From the NCBI GenBank assembly GCA_965230045.1, contig OZ245940.1, positions 4,092,001 through 4,156,000 on the forward strand: a stretch of DNA of 64,000 nt, read 5' to 3'. Source of the stretch: G963662905 sp965230045. GTDB taxonomy: Bacteria; Bacteroidota; Bacteroidia; Bacteroidales; WRLA01. Under the pieces are notes generated by a model, which made no database searches, had not been told where the DNA came from, and was given only the letters and a program-made list of their open reading frames with translations. Of this stretch, positions 24,876 through 32,911 are shown one piece after another; position 1 is the first letter of the stretch; each line of letters starts with the position of its first letter. The position numbers and the translations under genes are program-made.

Positions 24876-25874
24876 CTAAATGACCAATAAATCTCCCGGA
24901 CTTTTTATCCGCCCAAGGTCTTTGGTGCTTACATGCGTATAAATCTCTGTGGTTTTGCTGCTGTTATGACCGAGCAATTCCTGTATATAACGCAAATCTA
25001 CACCCTGCTCCAACAAATGTGTGGCAAAAGAATGACGCAAAACATGCGGCCCTCCCTTTTTACTGACATCTGCTCGTATTTCATTGTTTGCTAATATCTT
25101 GCGTATGCTGGTATCGGTATATTTGTGCCCATATTGCCCCTCAAATAAATACCTTTCAGGTTTGTATTCCGCCACATATTCTTTGATGGTCCGGGCGGCA
25201 TTATCTGATAAAATCGTGTATCGCTCTTTATATCCTTTCGATTTTTGCACAAAAACCAATTTTCGCTCAAAATCGATATCCGTTTTCTCCATGCGGATCA
25301 GCTCGCTGATCCTGATCCCTGACGAGTACATTAAAAGTAAGATAGCTTTGTGCTTAAGGTTACCGATACCTGTCAATAGTTTTTGCATATCTTCCTGACT
25401 GTGAACTTTGGGCAATACGCGCTCATTTCTCGGCCTGCTTATTTCATTGAGATGCACCCGTGTTCCTGCTATAACCTTATAATAGAGGTTGTCTATAAAG
25501 TCGTGTTTTTAGTTCAGAATGTTCGAGGTCGAGGCATTCGCAGGGCTGAAAACAAGGAGTTTACCTTAGTAAATGACTTGGTTTCAGAACAAGAATAACG
25601 CTGAGATCGGACATTATGGACAAAAACTATAATAGAGCTTTATGGCATTAATGGATTGATTTATGGTTGAGGCAGATAAGGCCCTTCTTTCTGTTAAACC
25701 TAAATGATAGCGGTCTATTTCTTTTTCGCTAAATTTGTGTATCTCCTGAAGGCTGTTCAACCGAAAGGAATTGATGAAGTGGAAAACCATATTATAATAT
25801 ATCTGTATCGTGTTTTCCGCATAGTTATGGAGGCTCATATACTCTATAAAAGACAAGGGTACTGATTTAAAATA
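24876..25874 (-). pseudogene. Tyrosine recombinase of the cassette array, disrupted
   Basis: The C-terminal catalytic part (24876-25457) keeps all active-site residues: Arg in SSGIRISELI, Lys in KGYKER, HVLRHSFATHLLE, LGHNSS and the nucleophile in TEIYTHV. The N-terminal SAM-like core-binding part is at 25638-25874. A 140-bp element with a 10-bp duplication splits the two; joining 25638 to 25487 gives NAIKLYYKVIAGTRVHLNEI in one frame. MITE copy B (25875) cuts off the extreme N-terminus. The gene points the same way as the cassettes. The protein lacks the extra patch typical of IntI, so it is not a canonical integron integrase. Confidence 0.82.
25488..25627. mobile_element. 140-bp miniature element inside the recombinase gene
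   Basis: Flanked by the perfect 10-bp direct repeat TATAATAGAG (25478-25487 and 25628-25637). The ends are inverted repeats: TGTCTATAAAGTC at the left against the complement of GACATTATGGACA at the right (11 of 13 match). It has no coding capacity and introduces stop codons into the recombinase. Confidence 0.85.
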
Positions 25875-26204
25875 GGTTCTACTAGGAATTTCGTGGGTAA
25901 CAATAATGTTTAAAAATAATATGCAGATATTTATTAATAAACTATTGATCCCTAACAGATTCCTCCCTTCACAAAGCCTTAATCACTTCGTTTGGCTTTG
26001 TTCGGGTCGGAATGACGCTGTTTATTAGGCGTTTAAGGCAAATGCGGCGCACTTCGACTCCGCTCAGTGACCGAGCCGCATTTGCCTCCTGACTTCGTAA
26101 AAACGCGTCATTCCGACAAAGTTTTCCGAAGTATGAGGAAAACTTTGGAGGAATCTGTTTTGAAATAAAGTAATTTTTCTTTCCACGAAATTCCGTATAG
26201 TACC
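25875..26204. mobile_element. MITE-like element, copy B
   Basis: 330 bp, about 90% identical to copy A at 5620 and in the same orientation, with the same termini (GGTTCTACTAGG / complement of CCGTATAGTACC). No target duplication is visible. It truncates the 5' end of the recombinase gene. The stretch 26205-26433 beyond it shows no gene. Confidence 0.8.
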
Positions 26205-26433
26205 ATATTTAGTACTTTCCCTGCCATTACTTATACAAAATGCAGAACGAAACCTCCCTCCGGTCGGCAGCTTCACCTAAGATCTGATTCTTACGTATAA
26301 GGTTTTATTTTTTAACCTTTAAAAATTTAATCTTATGAAACAAGCATGATAAAAATAATCATTAACAAACAAGACAATGATTATTTTTCATCATGCGGTT
26401 CCATCCGACCGATGAAATCACAATTATAAACGG

Positions 26434-26691
26434 ATGAAAAAAAGAACGATCCAGGATGAAGCATGCCTAAAGGTTAAAGGTTTTTCAACCATGCGCCGTC
26501 CTGAGCCTGCCGAAGGAGCTGAGCAGTTTATGCAGCGCCTTGTAATCAATGGACGCTCGCGTTCCACACACGAAAACTACCTTCGCCAGATAGCAAAGAT
26601 GGCGATTTTTTGTGAGAAAAACCCGCTTGAAATGGAAAAACCAATCCCCGAATCATTCCATCAACGTATCCGGGCGCCGGATGCAAGCTGA
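26434..26691 (+). pseudogene. N-terminal fragment of a second site-specific integrase
   Basis: An 85-codon frame whose middle part, EQFMQRLVINGRSRSTHENYLRQI in two adjoining motifs, resembles the core-binding SAM-like domain of phage-type integrases (RSxxTxxxYLR). The catalytic domain is absent. Downstream is the IS4-family element, whose insertion or an associated deletion could have removed it. Alternatively the frame is a decayed relic of another integrase type. Confidence 0.45.
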
Positions 26692-26750
26692 GAAAATCCG
26701 CATGCTTTATTGTTTTCCCTCTGCCCCTGCAATGCAGGACTGATATGATT

Positions 26751-27987
26751 CTTACTACATGACAAAAATCATAATTGTCTAAAATTCAATAAATTATGTT
26801 AATAACTAATTGATAAGATTTGGCCAAAAAATTTGGTTAAAATACTGGCATTCAGTATAGTATGCAAAAATTCACCACAAATAATGCATATGAACATGAA
26901 TGCCAGATTTGACAGTAAAGTTAGCAATTTATCCCAAATTTTATCAAAGGCTTTTGAAAACAAAATCAATAAAGCTAGGGTCAATTTCATCAGTCTATTT
27001 ATTTTGGCCTTAAACCAGGCCGCATCAGTGAACTTCAATAAGCTTGCAAAAGTATTCGACAGCAAAGCTGCTACCGATTCATCCCTGCGAAGGATACAGC
27101 GCTTCATGGCCAAATATAATTTGGATTACAGCTTGATTGCCAGGGTCATTATTTCATTGCTGCCTTCTAAACCTCCTTATCAGTTGTCAATGGATCGCAA
27201 TGACTGGAAATTTGGCAGCTTGCACATCAATATCCTGGTACTTGCCGTAAATTACAATAGGCTTGCCTTTCCTCTGATTTTCAAAATCCTGCCTAAAGCT
27301 GGCAATTCCAGCACAGCACAGCGCATCGAAATTATGCAGGACTTCATTAACCTATTTGGGGAATCTAAAATTGAGTCCCTTTTAGCCGACAGGGAATTCA
27401 TAGGGCAAAGATGGTTTAAATGGTTGAACCTCAATAATATCCAATACTATATCCGCATACGCAACAATACCCAGATTAGTGTTCCGGGAAAAAACAAAGA
27501 CATTAAAGCAAGCTGGCTCTTTAGCCAGTTAAAGCTCAATGAGGTAATGCATTATCATAAAATTGTGATAATCAAAGAGGAATATTGTTACCTGTCGGCA
27601 TCAAAGGTCAAAGACAAAACGGGAAAGCCCGAATTGATGATTATAGCTTCTTTTTCGCAGTCAGACCAAGCAATAGCTTTCTACAAAGAACGATGGGCAA
27701 TTGAATCTGCATTTAGGGCACTTAAGAAAACCGGATATAACCTTGAAGACACACACCTAAAGGATAGGGAGCGTATCCAGAAGCTGTTTGCCCTGGTAAT
27801 CCTATCTTATGCATGGTGCTACAAACTCGGTCTCTACCTTAACGAATTGAAGCCTATTAAAATAAAAAATCATGGCTATAAATCCGTAAGCATTTTTAGA
27901 TATGGGATGGATTACTTAGCTAAAGCTCTAAATATCAATGATTTAAAATCAATACGGTTGTGCTTTGAAATTTTGTCATGTAGTTAG
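26751..27987 (+). mobile_element. IS4-family insertion sequence, complete
   Basis: 1237 bp with 17-bp imperfect inverted repeats (CTTACTACATGACAAAA left; complement of TTTTGTCATGTAGTTAG right, one mismatch) and a perfect 9-bp target duplication GATATGATT at 26742-26750 and 27988-27996. It encodes one transposase whose TAG stop is the last three bases of the element. The exact ends and intact frame suggest recent insertion. Confidence 0.92.
26884..27987 (+). CDS. IS4-family DDE transposase
   Basis: The first ATG is at 26884 (further ATGs at 26890 and 26896); a TTG at 26833 would extend it by 17 residues. The catalytic residues are Asp in MDRNDWKFG, Asp in LLADREFIG and Glu in the YREK signature YKERWAIESAFRALK, the hallmark of IS4. 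Size (~367 residues) is normal and the frame uninterrupted, so it is probably active. It does not obviously match the inverted repeats of the miniature elements in the window. Confidence 0.92.
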   Translation: MHMNMNARFDSKVSNLSQILSKAFENKINKARVNFISLFILALNQAASVNFNKLAKVFDSKAATDSSLRRIQRFMAKYNLDYSLIARVIISLLPSKPPYQLSMDRNDWKFGSLHINILVLAVNYNRLAFPLIFKILPKAGNSSTAQRIEIMQDFINLFGESKIESLLADREFIGQRWFKWLNLNNIQYYIRIRNNTQISVPGKNKDIKASWLFSQLKLNEVMHYHKIVIIKEEYCYLSASKVKDKTGKPELMIIASFSQSDQAIAFYKERWAIESAFRALKKTGYNLEDTHLKDRERIQKLFALVILSYAWCYKLGLYLNELKPIKIKNHGYKSVSIFRYGMDYLAKALNINDLKSIRLCFEILSCS

Positions 27988-28058
27988 GATATGATTATGC
28001 CAAAAACCCACAAAATGGACTGTGGCAGGCATCATATCTTGACAAAACGTTCATTTGA

Positions 28059-28232
28059 ATTATCGCAAACCAAAGCTTTTCGGCTGAAAATGGCCTGTTT
28101 TCCCTGCCCTTAAGGTATTTGACTGAAAATACCGCAAAAATTGATTCCCCAATATAAATGTAAGCCGGTTTCGTTCAACACAAAGCACATATTCCGGCTA
28201 TGGCCGGAAAACGTTGCTTAATTGTTAGCGGC
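28059..28232 (-). repeat. attC-like cassette end 4
   Basis: The core 28173-28232 reads (minus) GCCGCTAAC, AATTAAGCA, ACGTTTTCCGGC, loop, GCCGGAATATG, TGCTTTGTG, GTTGAAC; the last is a match to GTTRRRY. The stop codon TAA of the gene upstream (28225-28227) lies inside the R'' box CGCTAAC. The end GCCGCTAAC (28224-28232) is the exact reverse complement of GTTAGCGGC at 29005-29013, where the cassette begins. The block continues to 28059 with sequence shared with copies 2 and 3, then comes ~60 bp to the IS element. Confidence 0.68.
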
Positions 28233-28962
28233 TGACTTTTTTATCAGGTTTCTTATATTTAATGTCAAGTTTGCCAATCTTCAAAATCTGTTTTGTTTTA
28301 GCTTGTTCTTCATCTTCTTTAGCTTTCTTTAGTTTTTCTCCGAATGTATTTTCCCAATCTTCTTTCATTAAAGGAATCAGGTTTTCTCTCTTAAATATAC
28401 TTATCAAACCGTCAAAATTCTCTTTAAAATCAGGATTGTCCCAGTCTTTAGGTACAAATCCAGCGCAATGATTGCCGAAATGTACATTACCTAAAAAATA
28501 ATCTCCACACATTTTTGCCTCTCGCTTTTCATCAATTAAATCAGAGTCAAATGTGTAAAAGGATTCAATTACTACGTATTCAATATCATTTCCTCTACCT
28601 CGTTTTTTTTCAATCCATTTAGTCATGGGCAAAACTCGAAAGAAGAATCCATTATAAATCCCCTCAAAATATAAATCCTCATGCAATGTGAAATTTTGTT
28701 TGTCAAGGAAAGCATATTTATCTGAATTCAAATTCTTAATTTTCTTTTTTCTTTTGTAATATTCCTCGCTAGTAAATCCAATTCCTATCCAGATAGCAAT
28801 AATCCCAATCCATGTAGACAATCCGAAATATAAAGAGTTCAAAGCACTATTATTTGTCAAGGATAGTAGAAACACTAAAATTCCAATAATCAGACCTCCG
28901 CTAAATCCATTTGTCCAATAATCTTTTATGGCTCCTTTTCTTATTATTGGTATCTCATTCAT
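28225..28962 (-). CDS. Unknown membrane-anchored cassette protein
   Basis: A 245-residue protein with two transmembrane helices near the N-terminus (about 22-37 and 43-62) and a charged cytosolic domain (70-245) of unknown family. Its start codon overlaps the stop of the small ORF in the attI-like repeat (TAATG), suggesting translational coupling. Its stop codon falls within the attC-like box. It fills its cassette completely. I do not recognise a function; cassette genes of this shape are often toxins, immunity or defence components. Confidence 0.65.
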   Translation of the reverse strand: MNEIPIIRKGAIKDYWTNGFSGGLIIGILVFLLSLTNNSALNSLYFGLSTWIGIIAIWIGIGFTSEEYYKRKKKIKNLNSDKYAFLDKQNFTLHEDLYFEGIYNGFFFRVLPMTKWIEKKRGRGNDIEYVVIESFYTFDSDLIDEKREAKMCGDYFLGNVHFGNHCAGFVPKDWDNPDFKENFDGLISIFKRENLIPLMKEDWENTFGEKLKKAKEDEEQAKTKQILKIGKLDIKYKKPDKKVSR

Positions 28963-29129
28963 TAAATTCTCTTTTTATTATATGCAGTGTCGTTTCTTAA
29001 GTTTGCCGCTAACTTCTGCATATAAGAACCCCCAATTACCAATACATCGCCTTTGTCCTCAGCAGGTATTTGCGTATCTGCCACTATTTCAACAATATTA
29101 GTATGGGCGCATGCCGGTTTCATATGCAT
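28962..29129 (-). CDS. Conserved small ORF inside attI-like repeat 2, reading into the cassette
   Basis: A 55-residue frame from the ATG at 29129. The first 38 residues correspond to the small ORF at 24829 (MHMKPAC..., DKGDVLVIGGSYM). It then crosses the cassette junction and stops at a TAA that shares a base with the ATG of the cassette gene. The codon differences between copies are many but there are no indels, which argues for a kept reading frame. Confidence 0.35.
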   Translation of the reverse strand: MHMKPACAHTNIVEIVADTQIPAEDKGDVLVIGGSYMQKLAANLRNDTAYNKKRI

Positions 29130-29156
29130 TTTCTTTGTTTCTCTACAAATGTAGAT
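29014..29156 (-). repeat. attI-like repeat, copy 2, without recombinase
   Basis: 143 bp, same length and organisation as 24714-24856, ending at the G/TTAGCGGC cassette junction. No recombinase frame is found to its right (29157-29420), only short unsupported frames. It may derive from duplication of the platform followed by loss of the recombinase. Confidence 0.55.
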
Positions 29157-29421
29157 AATATTGTCTAATTTCCTATTATGCATTTTACAAATCTTCCATT
29201 TTTTTCCACGCAAAGTATTTTGCTTAGACACACGAATAAGCTGCACTTTTGGCTTCTTCCCTGCCCGAACCGAAACGAAATGAAGCCTAAACCATGCAGC
29301 TTGTGAAACGAACATATTTCATAATAATGCAACGATCCTACTTTGCTTAGTCTATGTGCATTATAAAATGCTCGTAAGCTAAAAAACCTTAACCTAAATT
29401 TATCCAAAATCGCTTTCGTAG

Positions 29422-29469
29422 CCGTTTTAATAAACGCTTATAACCGTATATAAGCGTTTATTAAAACGG
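29422..29469. repeat. Perfect 21-bp inverted repeat
   Basis: Arms CCGTTTTAATAAACGCTTATA and its exact complement are separated by ACCGTA. There is no T run, so a terminator is unlikely. It stands alone in the non-coding right flank of the island. Just beyond, 29600-29690 has three ~28-bp units around ATGCGCATGAAAAA. No gene is supported in 29157-29740. Confidence 0.9.
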
Positions 29470-29740
29470 ATAAGCCCGCCTGCCCCCCGTTTCCGAGCGT
29501 GTCCTCACGCGTGGTTTAGTGGATCCGGCCAAGCAAACCCATACCTTCCGCAAGGCACAAAAGCATCTTTCTTTCAACAGCTCTTGTTGCCATATTATTT
29601 TCATGGGCATCATAATTGATTTTCATGCGCATGAAAAATATTTTTTATGCACGTGAAAAAAATTTTTTATGCGCATCAAAAATTATTTCTATACCTGTAA
29701 TAATCCACTAAAATCCCTATTGAGAATCCAGGAAGACCTT

Positions 29741-30159
29741 AGGGCAAACGCATCATAAATAAGTCCACATTCATTGACCAAAACAAAATGTCGCAGCCTT
29801 ACAGGCTGCATATTTGTTGCAATTAGCACAAGCTGATGCGCTGCATCAGCTTGTTACGTATCAGGCTTACAGCCTGAATATCAAAAAACTCCATTATAGA
29901 AAACCAAAGATTGTTCGATCTGACAAAAGTTTTACCAGCCTGAAAGGCTGATACATTAGAAAACGGGGCAACGCCCCGTTTTAAAGCAAACAAACAATAT
30001 TCAGCCTGTAGGGCTGACACCTAAGCATACGAATAATACTTAGCGGTGAAAAATAACACCACAATGCATTAAGCTTGTAACACACCATATTACCTTAACT
30101 TCTAAAAGGAGGGTTATATATTATCAAAAAGCTACGTAAATTATGATGCGTTTGCCCTG
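29741..30159. mobile_element. 419-bp non-autonomous element rich in REP-like palindromes
   Basis: Perfect 18-bp terminal inverted repeats (AGGGCAAACGCATCATAA at 29741-29758 and its complement at 30141-30158) and an 11-bp direct repeat AGGAAGACCTT outside (29730-29740 and 30160-30170). Inside are palindromes of the CAGCCTGAAAGGCTG type (three or more variants), AAGCTGATGCG with its complement, and AAAACGGGGC with its complement. No protein is encoded. The target-duplication length suits an IS4/IS231-like transposase (inference). Confidence 0.75.
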
Positions 30160-30479
30160 AGGAAGACCTTAGGAATTATAAAAAGCATGCCGGATCATGG
30201 CAATTCTTTATCAGGCAGGTAAATTGGCACAAAGGGAGGAGAAAAGTGGCACACAATTATCATAAGTGTGGCCCGGGCCTTTTTATAAGCTAAATATTTA
30301 CGAAATTTCAGAGCAATTCCCCACAAAACCCACATTATCCCCACAGGGGTTTTCGCTATACCATCGCTATACCATCGCTATACCAAGTCGCTGCAAATAC
30401 TTAGCGGGCAGCCGGCTGCTGCGGGCTTGCTTCGGGCGGATATTCTGTAAATATACTTATTAAGGCAAATTAGACCTAC

Positions 30480-30790
30480 TCATCGGATGACTGAAGCCGC
30501 CTGTCAACTACTCATCGGATGACTTGGAGTCATCCGATGAGTGGGTCATTCGAAAATTGGTTCTGCCCGATCTTTCGCGAACATTTGAACCCTTGAAATA
30601 CAATTTGCTTCCTTCATCAATAATTGGAGCAAATGACAGATCCAAACTTCTCTTTGTATAAAACTCGGGAAAGTTTGACTCCATTTGCCTCTCATCGGAC
30701 GACTGAAACCGGCTGTTAAAACTCATCGGATGACTGAGAGTCATCCGATGAGTGGGTAGATGTAAGTCATCCGATGAGTGATTGCTCCTT
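30480..30790. repeat. Dispersed CATCGGATGA hairpins
   Basis: Two perfect hairpins with 15-bp stems ACTCATCGGATGACT and 3-base loops are at 30510-30542 and 30721-30753, with extra single arms near 30480, 30690 and 30764-30778. A degenerate hairpin is at about 63658-63682. No gene is supported between 30171 and 30869. Neither hairpin has a T run, so they resemble REP-type repeats more than terminators. Confidence 0.7.
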
Positions 30791-30869
30791 TAGTATAATC
30801 GCATTTTAATTCTACATGGTTTTTTCGTGGAAAGATTTTGATTGTTTATTCCAACATTATGATTATCCG

Positions 30870-32264
30870 CTAAATTCCTCCTTGCCATTCCCGTTCCTTT
30901 TTATGGCTTTTCAGGGAAAGGGACAAAAACATAAGAATGAATGCGAGCCCAAAGAGGTAAAAGAAAGCGAATTGGATACCTTCAAAGGCATGTGCCTCAT
31001 TGGCCAGCAAAGCCCCAATCAAAGCCGCGCCGCTGAGTTGGCCAACGCTTACCAAAACCGCGAGAATCCCCTGTGTACTGGCTCTTTCGGAAGCGGGAAC
31101 TTCATTGAGCATGATATAATTTAAGGATGAACGAAAGGAAAAACCTATGCCCAAAGCGGCTCCGGCAGATAAAAATATGCTTTTATCATTGCCATAAAAA
31201 GCCAAAACAACCGTTGCCAGTGCAGCCATAGCCAAACCGGCAGCAATTACAATGCGCGATCCAAAACGGTCGGTCATCCGTCCGGCCACAGGCGAAGCAA
31301 TGGCCGTTGCCACGACCAAAGGAAGGAGCATAAAACTTGCCTGTGCCGTTGTAACAGAAAACAACTGAACTGCAATTTGCGGAATAAAAACAAAAACGGA
31401 CTGAAAGAGCCCCAGACCTATAGCAATCATTCCAAGCAGGCGCAATTGACGCGAACGGAACAGCCGGATTTGTACCACTGGCTCTGCAACGCGCATTTCG
31501 GTTTTGTAGAACATTGCGAACAACAACAGAAAAGCAAAGAAACTGATCAAAAAGTAAGGAGCCTTCAGGCTTTTAAACAGAGCCGTGGGATCGATATTGT
31601 TGACTGCCAATGCAAAGAAAGCAAGGCTTCCGCCCATCAGCAGTGCGCCCCAAAAATCGAATGTACGTTTTTGGGCATAGATTTTTCCGGGCAAATAGCG
31701 CCATGCCAGGGGGATCAGTACGATTGCTGCAGGGATATTGATCAAAAAGAGCATATGCCAGCCCGAAACGAGTAAAATCAATCCGGCAACCAAAGGGCCG
31801 ATGATAAAAGCCAGGCCAAAAACAGCGCCCACCATTCCCAAAGCCCTGCCCCTTTTCTCGACAGGAAATACATCGCCAATTACTGCCGATGCCACAGGAA
31901 ATATACCGCTGGAGCCAAATCCCTGAACAGCACGACCGGCCAGCAACATATCAAAATTCACCGAAAAGGCAGCAATCAGTGAACCGATGGCAAAAATCAA
32001 AATAGAAACAATATAGAGCAATCGCCTTCCGTGAATATCGGAAAGGCGCGACAGAAAGCTGATCCCCACCAGGTTAAAGAGGACATAAATACTAAAAACC
32101 CATGCCATTCCCCGCTCTCCTACTTCAAAATCAGAAGAAATTTCGGGCATGGCAGGCCCTACGATGGAAATATCCAGTGCGCCCATCAAAATACCAAAGA
32201 ACAATACCGCCAGGATAATCCATGTTTTTGCTGTGCTCGTTTTCACTTGATGTTTGTCGGCCAT
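30870..32264 (-). CDS. DHA2-type MFS drug exporter (EmrB/QacA family)
   Basis: About 464 residues with the 14-helix layout of the DHA2 family. The ATG at 32264 is preferred over 32279. Helix 1 carries LMGALDISIVGPAMPEI, the D-x-x-IVNxALP-like motif of DHA2; the motif-A loop is SRLSDIHGRRLLY, and RAVQGFGSSG and GxxxGPxxAG (VFGLAFIIGPLVAG) correspond to motifs B and C of drug/proton antiporters. It probably exports amphiphilic compounds in exchange for protons. It is divergent from mobA with a 68-bp shared promoter region. Confidence 0.88.
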   Translation of the reverse strand: MADKHQVKTSTAKTWIILAVLFFGILMGALDISIVGPAMPEISSDFEVGERGMAWVFSIYVLFNLVGISFLSRLSDIHGRRLLYIVSILIFAIGSLIAAFSVNFDMLLAGRAVQGFGSSGIFPVASAVIGDVFPVEKRGRALGMVGAVFGLAFIIGPLVAGLILLVSGWHMLFLINIPAAIVLIPLAWRYLPGKIYAQKRTFDFWGALLMGGSLAFFALAVNNIDPTALFKSLKAPYFLISFFAFLLLFAMFYKTEMRVAEPVVQIRLFRSRQLRLLGMIAIGLGLFQSVFVFIPQIAVQLFSVTTAQASFMLLPLVVATAIASPVAGRMTDRFGSRIVIAAGLAMAALATVVLAFYGNDKSIFLSAGAALGIGFSFRSSLNYIMLNEVPASERASTQGILAVLVSVGQLSGAALIGALLANEAHAFEGIQFAFFYLFGLAFILMFLSLSLKSHKKEREWQGGI

Positions 32265-32319
32265 AAAACAAAAATACACAGAAAGCGGGCTTATGGAACA
32301 ATTCTGCTGAATATTTCAA

Positions 32320-32327
32320 TACATTTG
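32320..32327 (+). promoter_or_regulatory. Bacteroidota -7 box before mobA
   Basis: TACATTTG fits the TAnnTTTG consensus exactly but lies only 5 bp from the mobA ATG, so the transcript would be nearly leaderless or use another start. Weak evidence on its own. Confidence 0.3.
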
Positions 32328-32332
32328 CTTCA

Positions 32333-32911
32333 ATGAAGACCGCATGCATCATTCTGGCAGGAGGCCGCAGCCGCCGCATGGGCGCGCACAAAGCCCTGCT
32401 GAAAGTCCATAATAAAAGTTTACTGGATATTGCCGCAGAAAAATTCAGTGCCATCGGTTCCGATATTTTTATCAGCAGCAGAAAAGACATCCCGCTCAAA
32501 ACAAAACATAATGTTATTTATGATCACACTGTAAATCAGGGGCCTTTAAGTGGAATCATCCGCATAATGCAGGAAATTGATGCGCAGGAATATTGTGTTT
32601 TGGCGGTGGACATGCCCGATATCCCGGAAAATTTCTTTACTGATCTATTGCTGCACTTTCGTGATGATGCAGATGCCATCGTTCCATACAATAAGGGCTT
32701 TGCGCAGCCACTTGCCGCTGTTTACCGGAGCAATTGCCTGCCGGTTTTTCAACAACAGTTTAAAAATGGTTTTAAGGCCATTCAAAAATCCTTTAATGAC
32801 CTCCGCATCCAAAAATATCCTGTGCAAGCCAATGATGACATATTTTTGAACATCAACAGCATGGCCGATTATCAAAACTACCTGAAAAATTATGCGAAGG
32901 CCAACGGATGA
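32333..32911 (+). CDS. mobA: Molybdenum cofactor guanylyltransferase
   Basis: A 192-residue nucleotidyltransferase with the N-terminal GTP-binding signature LAGGRSRRMGAHKALL and the central VDMPDIP metal-binding loop of MobA. It attaches GMP to molybdopterin to form the dinucleotide cofactor required by DMSO-reductase-type enzymes, so it functionally serves the dmsA product encoded 20 kb away. It overlaps the next gene by 20 bp. Confidence 0.87.
   Translation: MKTACIILAGGRSRRMGAHKALLKVHNKSLLDIAAEKFSAIGSDIFISSRKDIPLKTKHNVIYDHTVNQGPLSGIIRIMQEIDAQEYCVLAVDMPDIPENFFTDLLLHFRDDADAIVPYNKGFAQPLAAVYRSNCLPVFQQQFKNGFKAIQKSFNDLRIQKYPVQANDDIFLNINSMADYQNYLKNYAKANG

Noticed and set aside
24876..25457. Calling the recombinase a canonical IntI
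   Set aside because: The insertion patch between the catalytic boxes that marks IntI is absent; it looks like a XerC/D-type or Bacteroidota-type recombinase.
26751..27987. IS4-family element as the mover of the five-copy miniature family
   Set aside because: Both leave 9-bp duplications, but their terminal repeats (CTTACTACATGAC versus GGTTCTACTAGG) do not match.
28962..29407. Longer frames upstream of the cassette gene (to 29315 and 29165-29407)
   Set aside because: Only the part from the ATG at 29129 is shared with the other repeat copy; the upstream parts are rich in rare combinations and have no support.
30510..30753. CATCGGATGA hairpins as terminators of the MFS gene
   Set aside because: They lack T runs and recur near 63.66 kb away from any gene end on the matching strand; dispersed repeats fit better.
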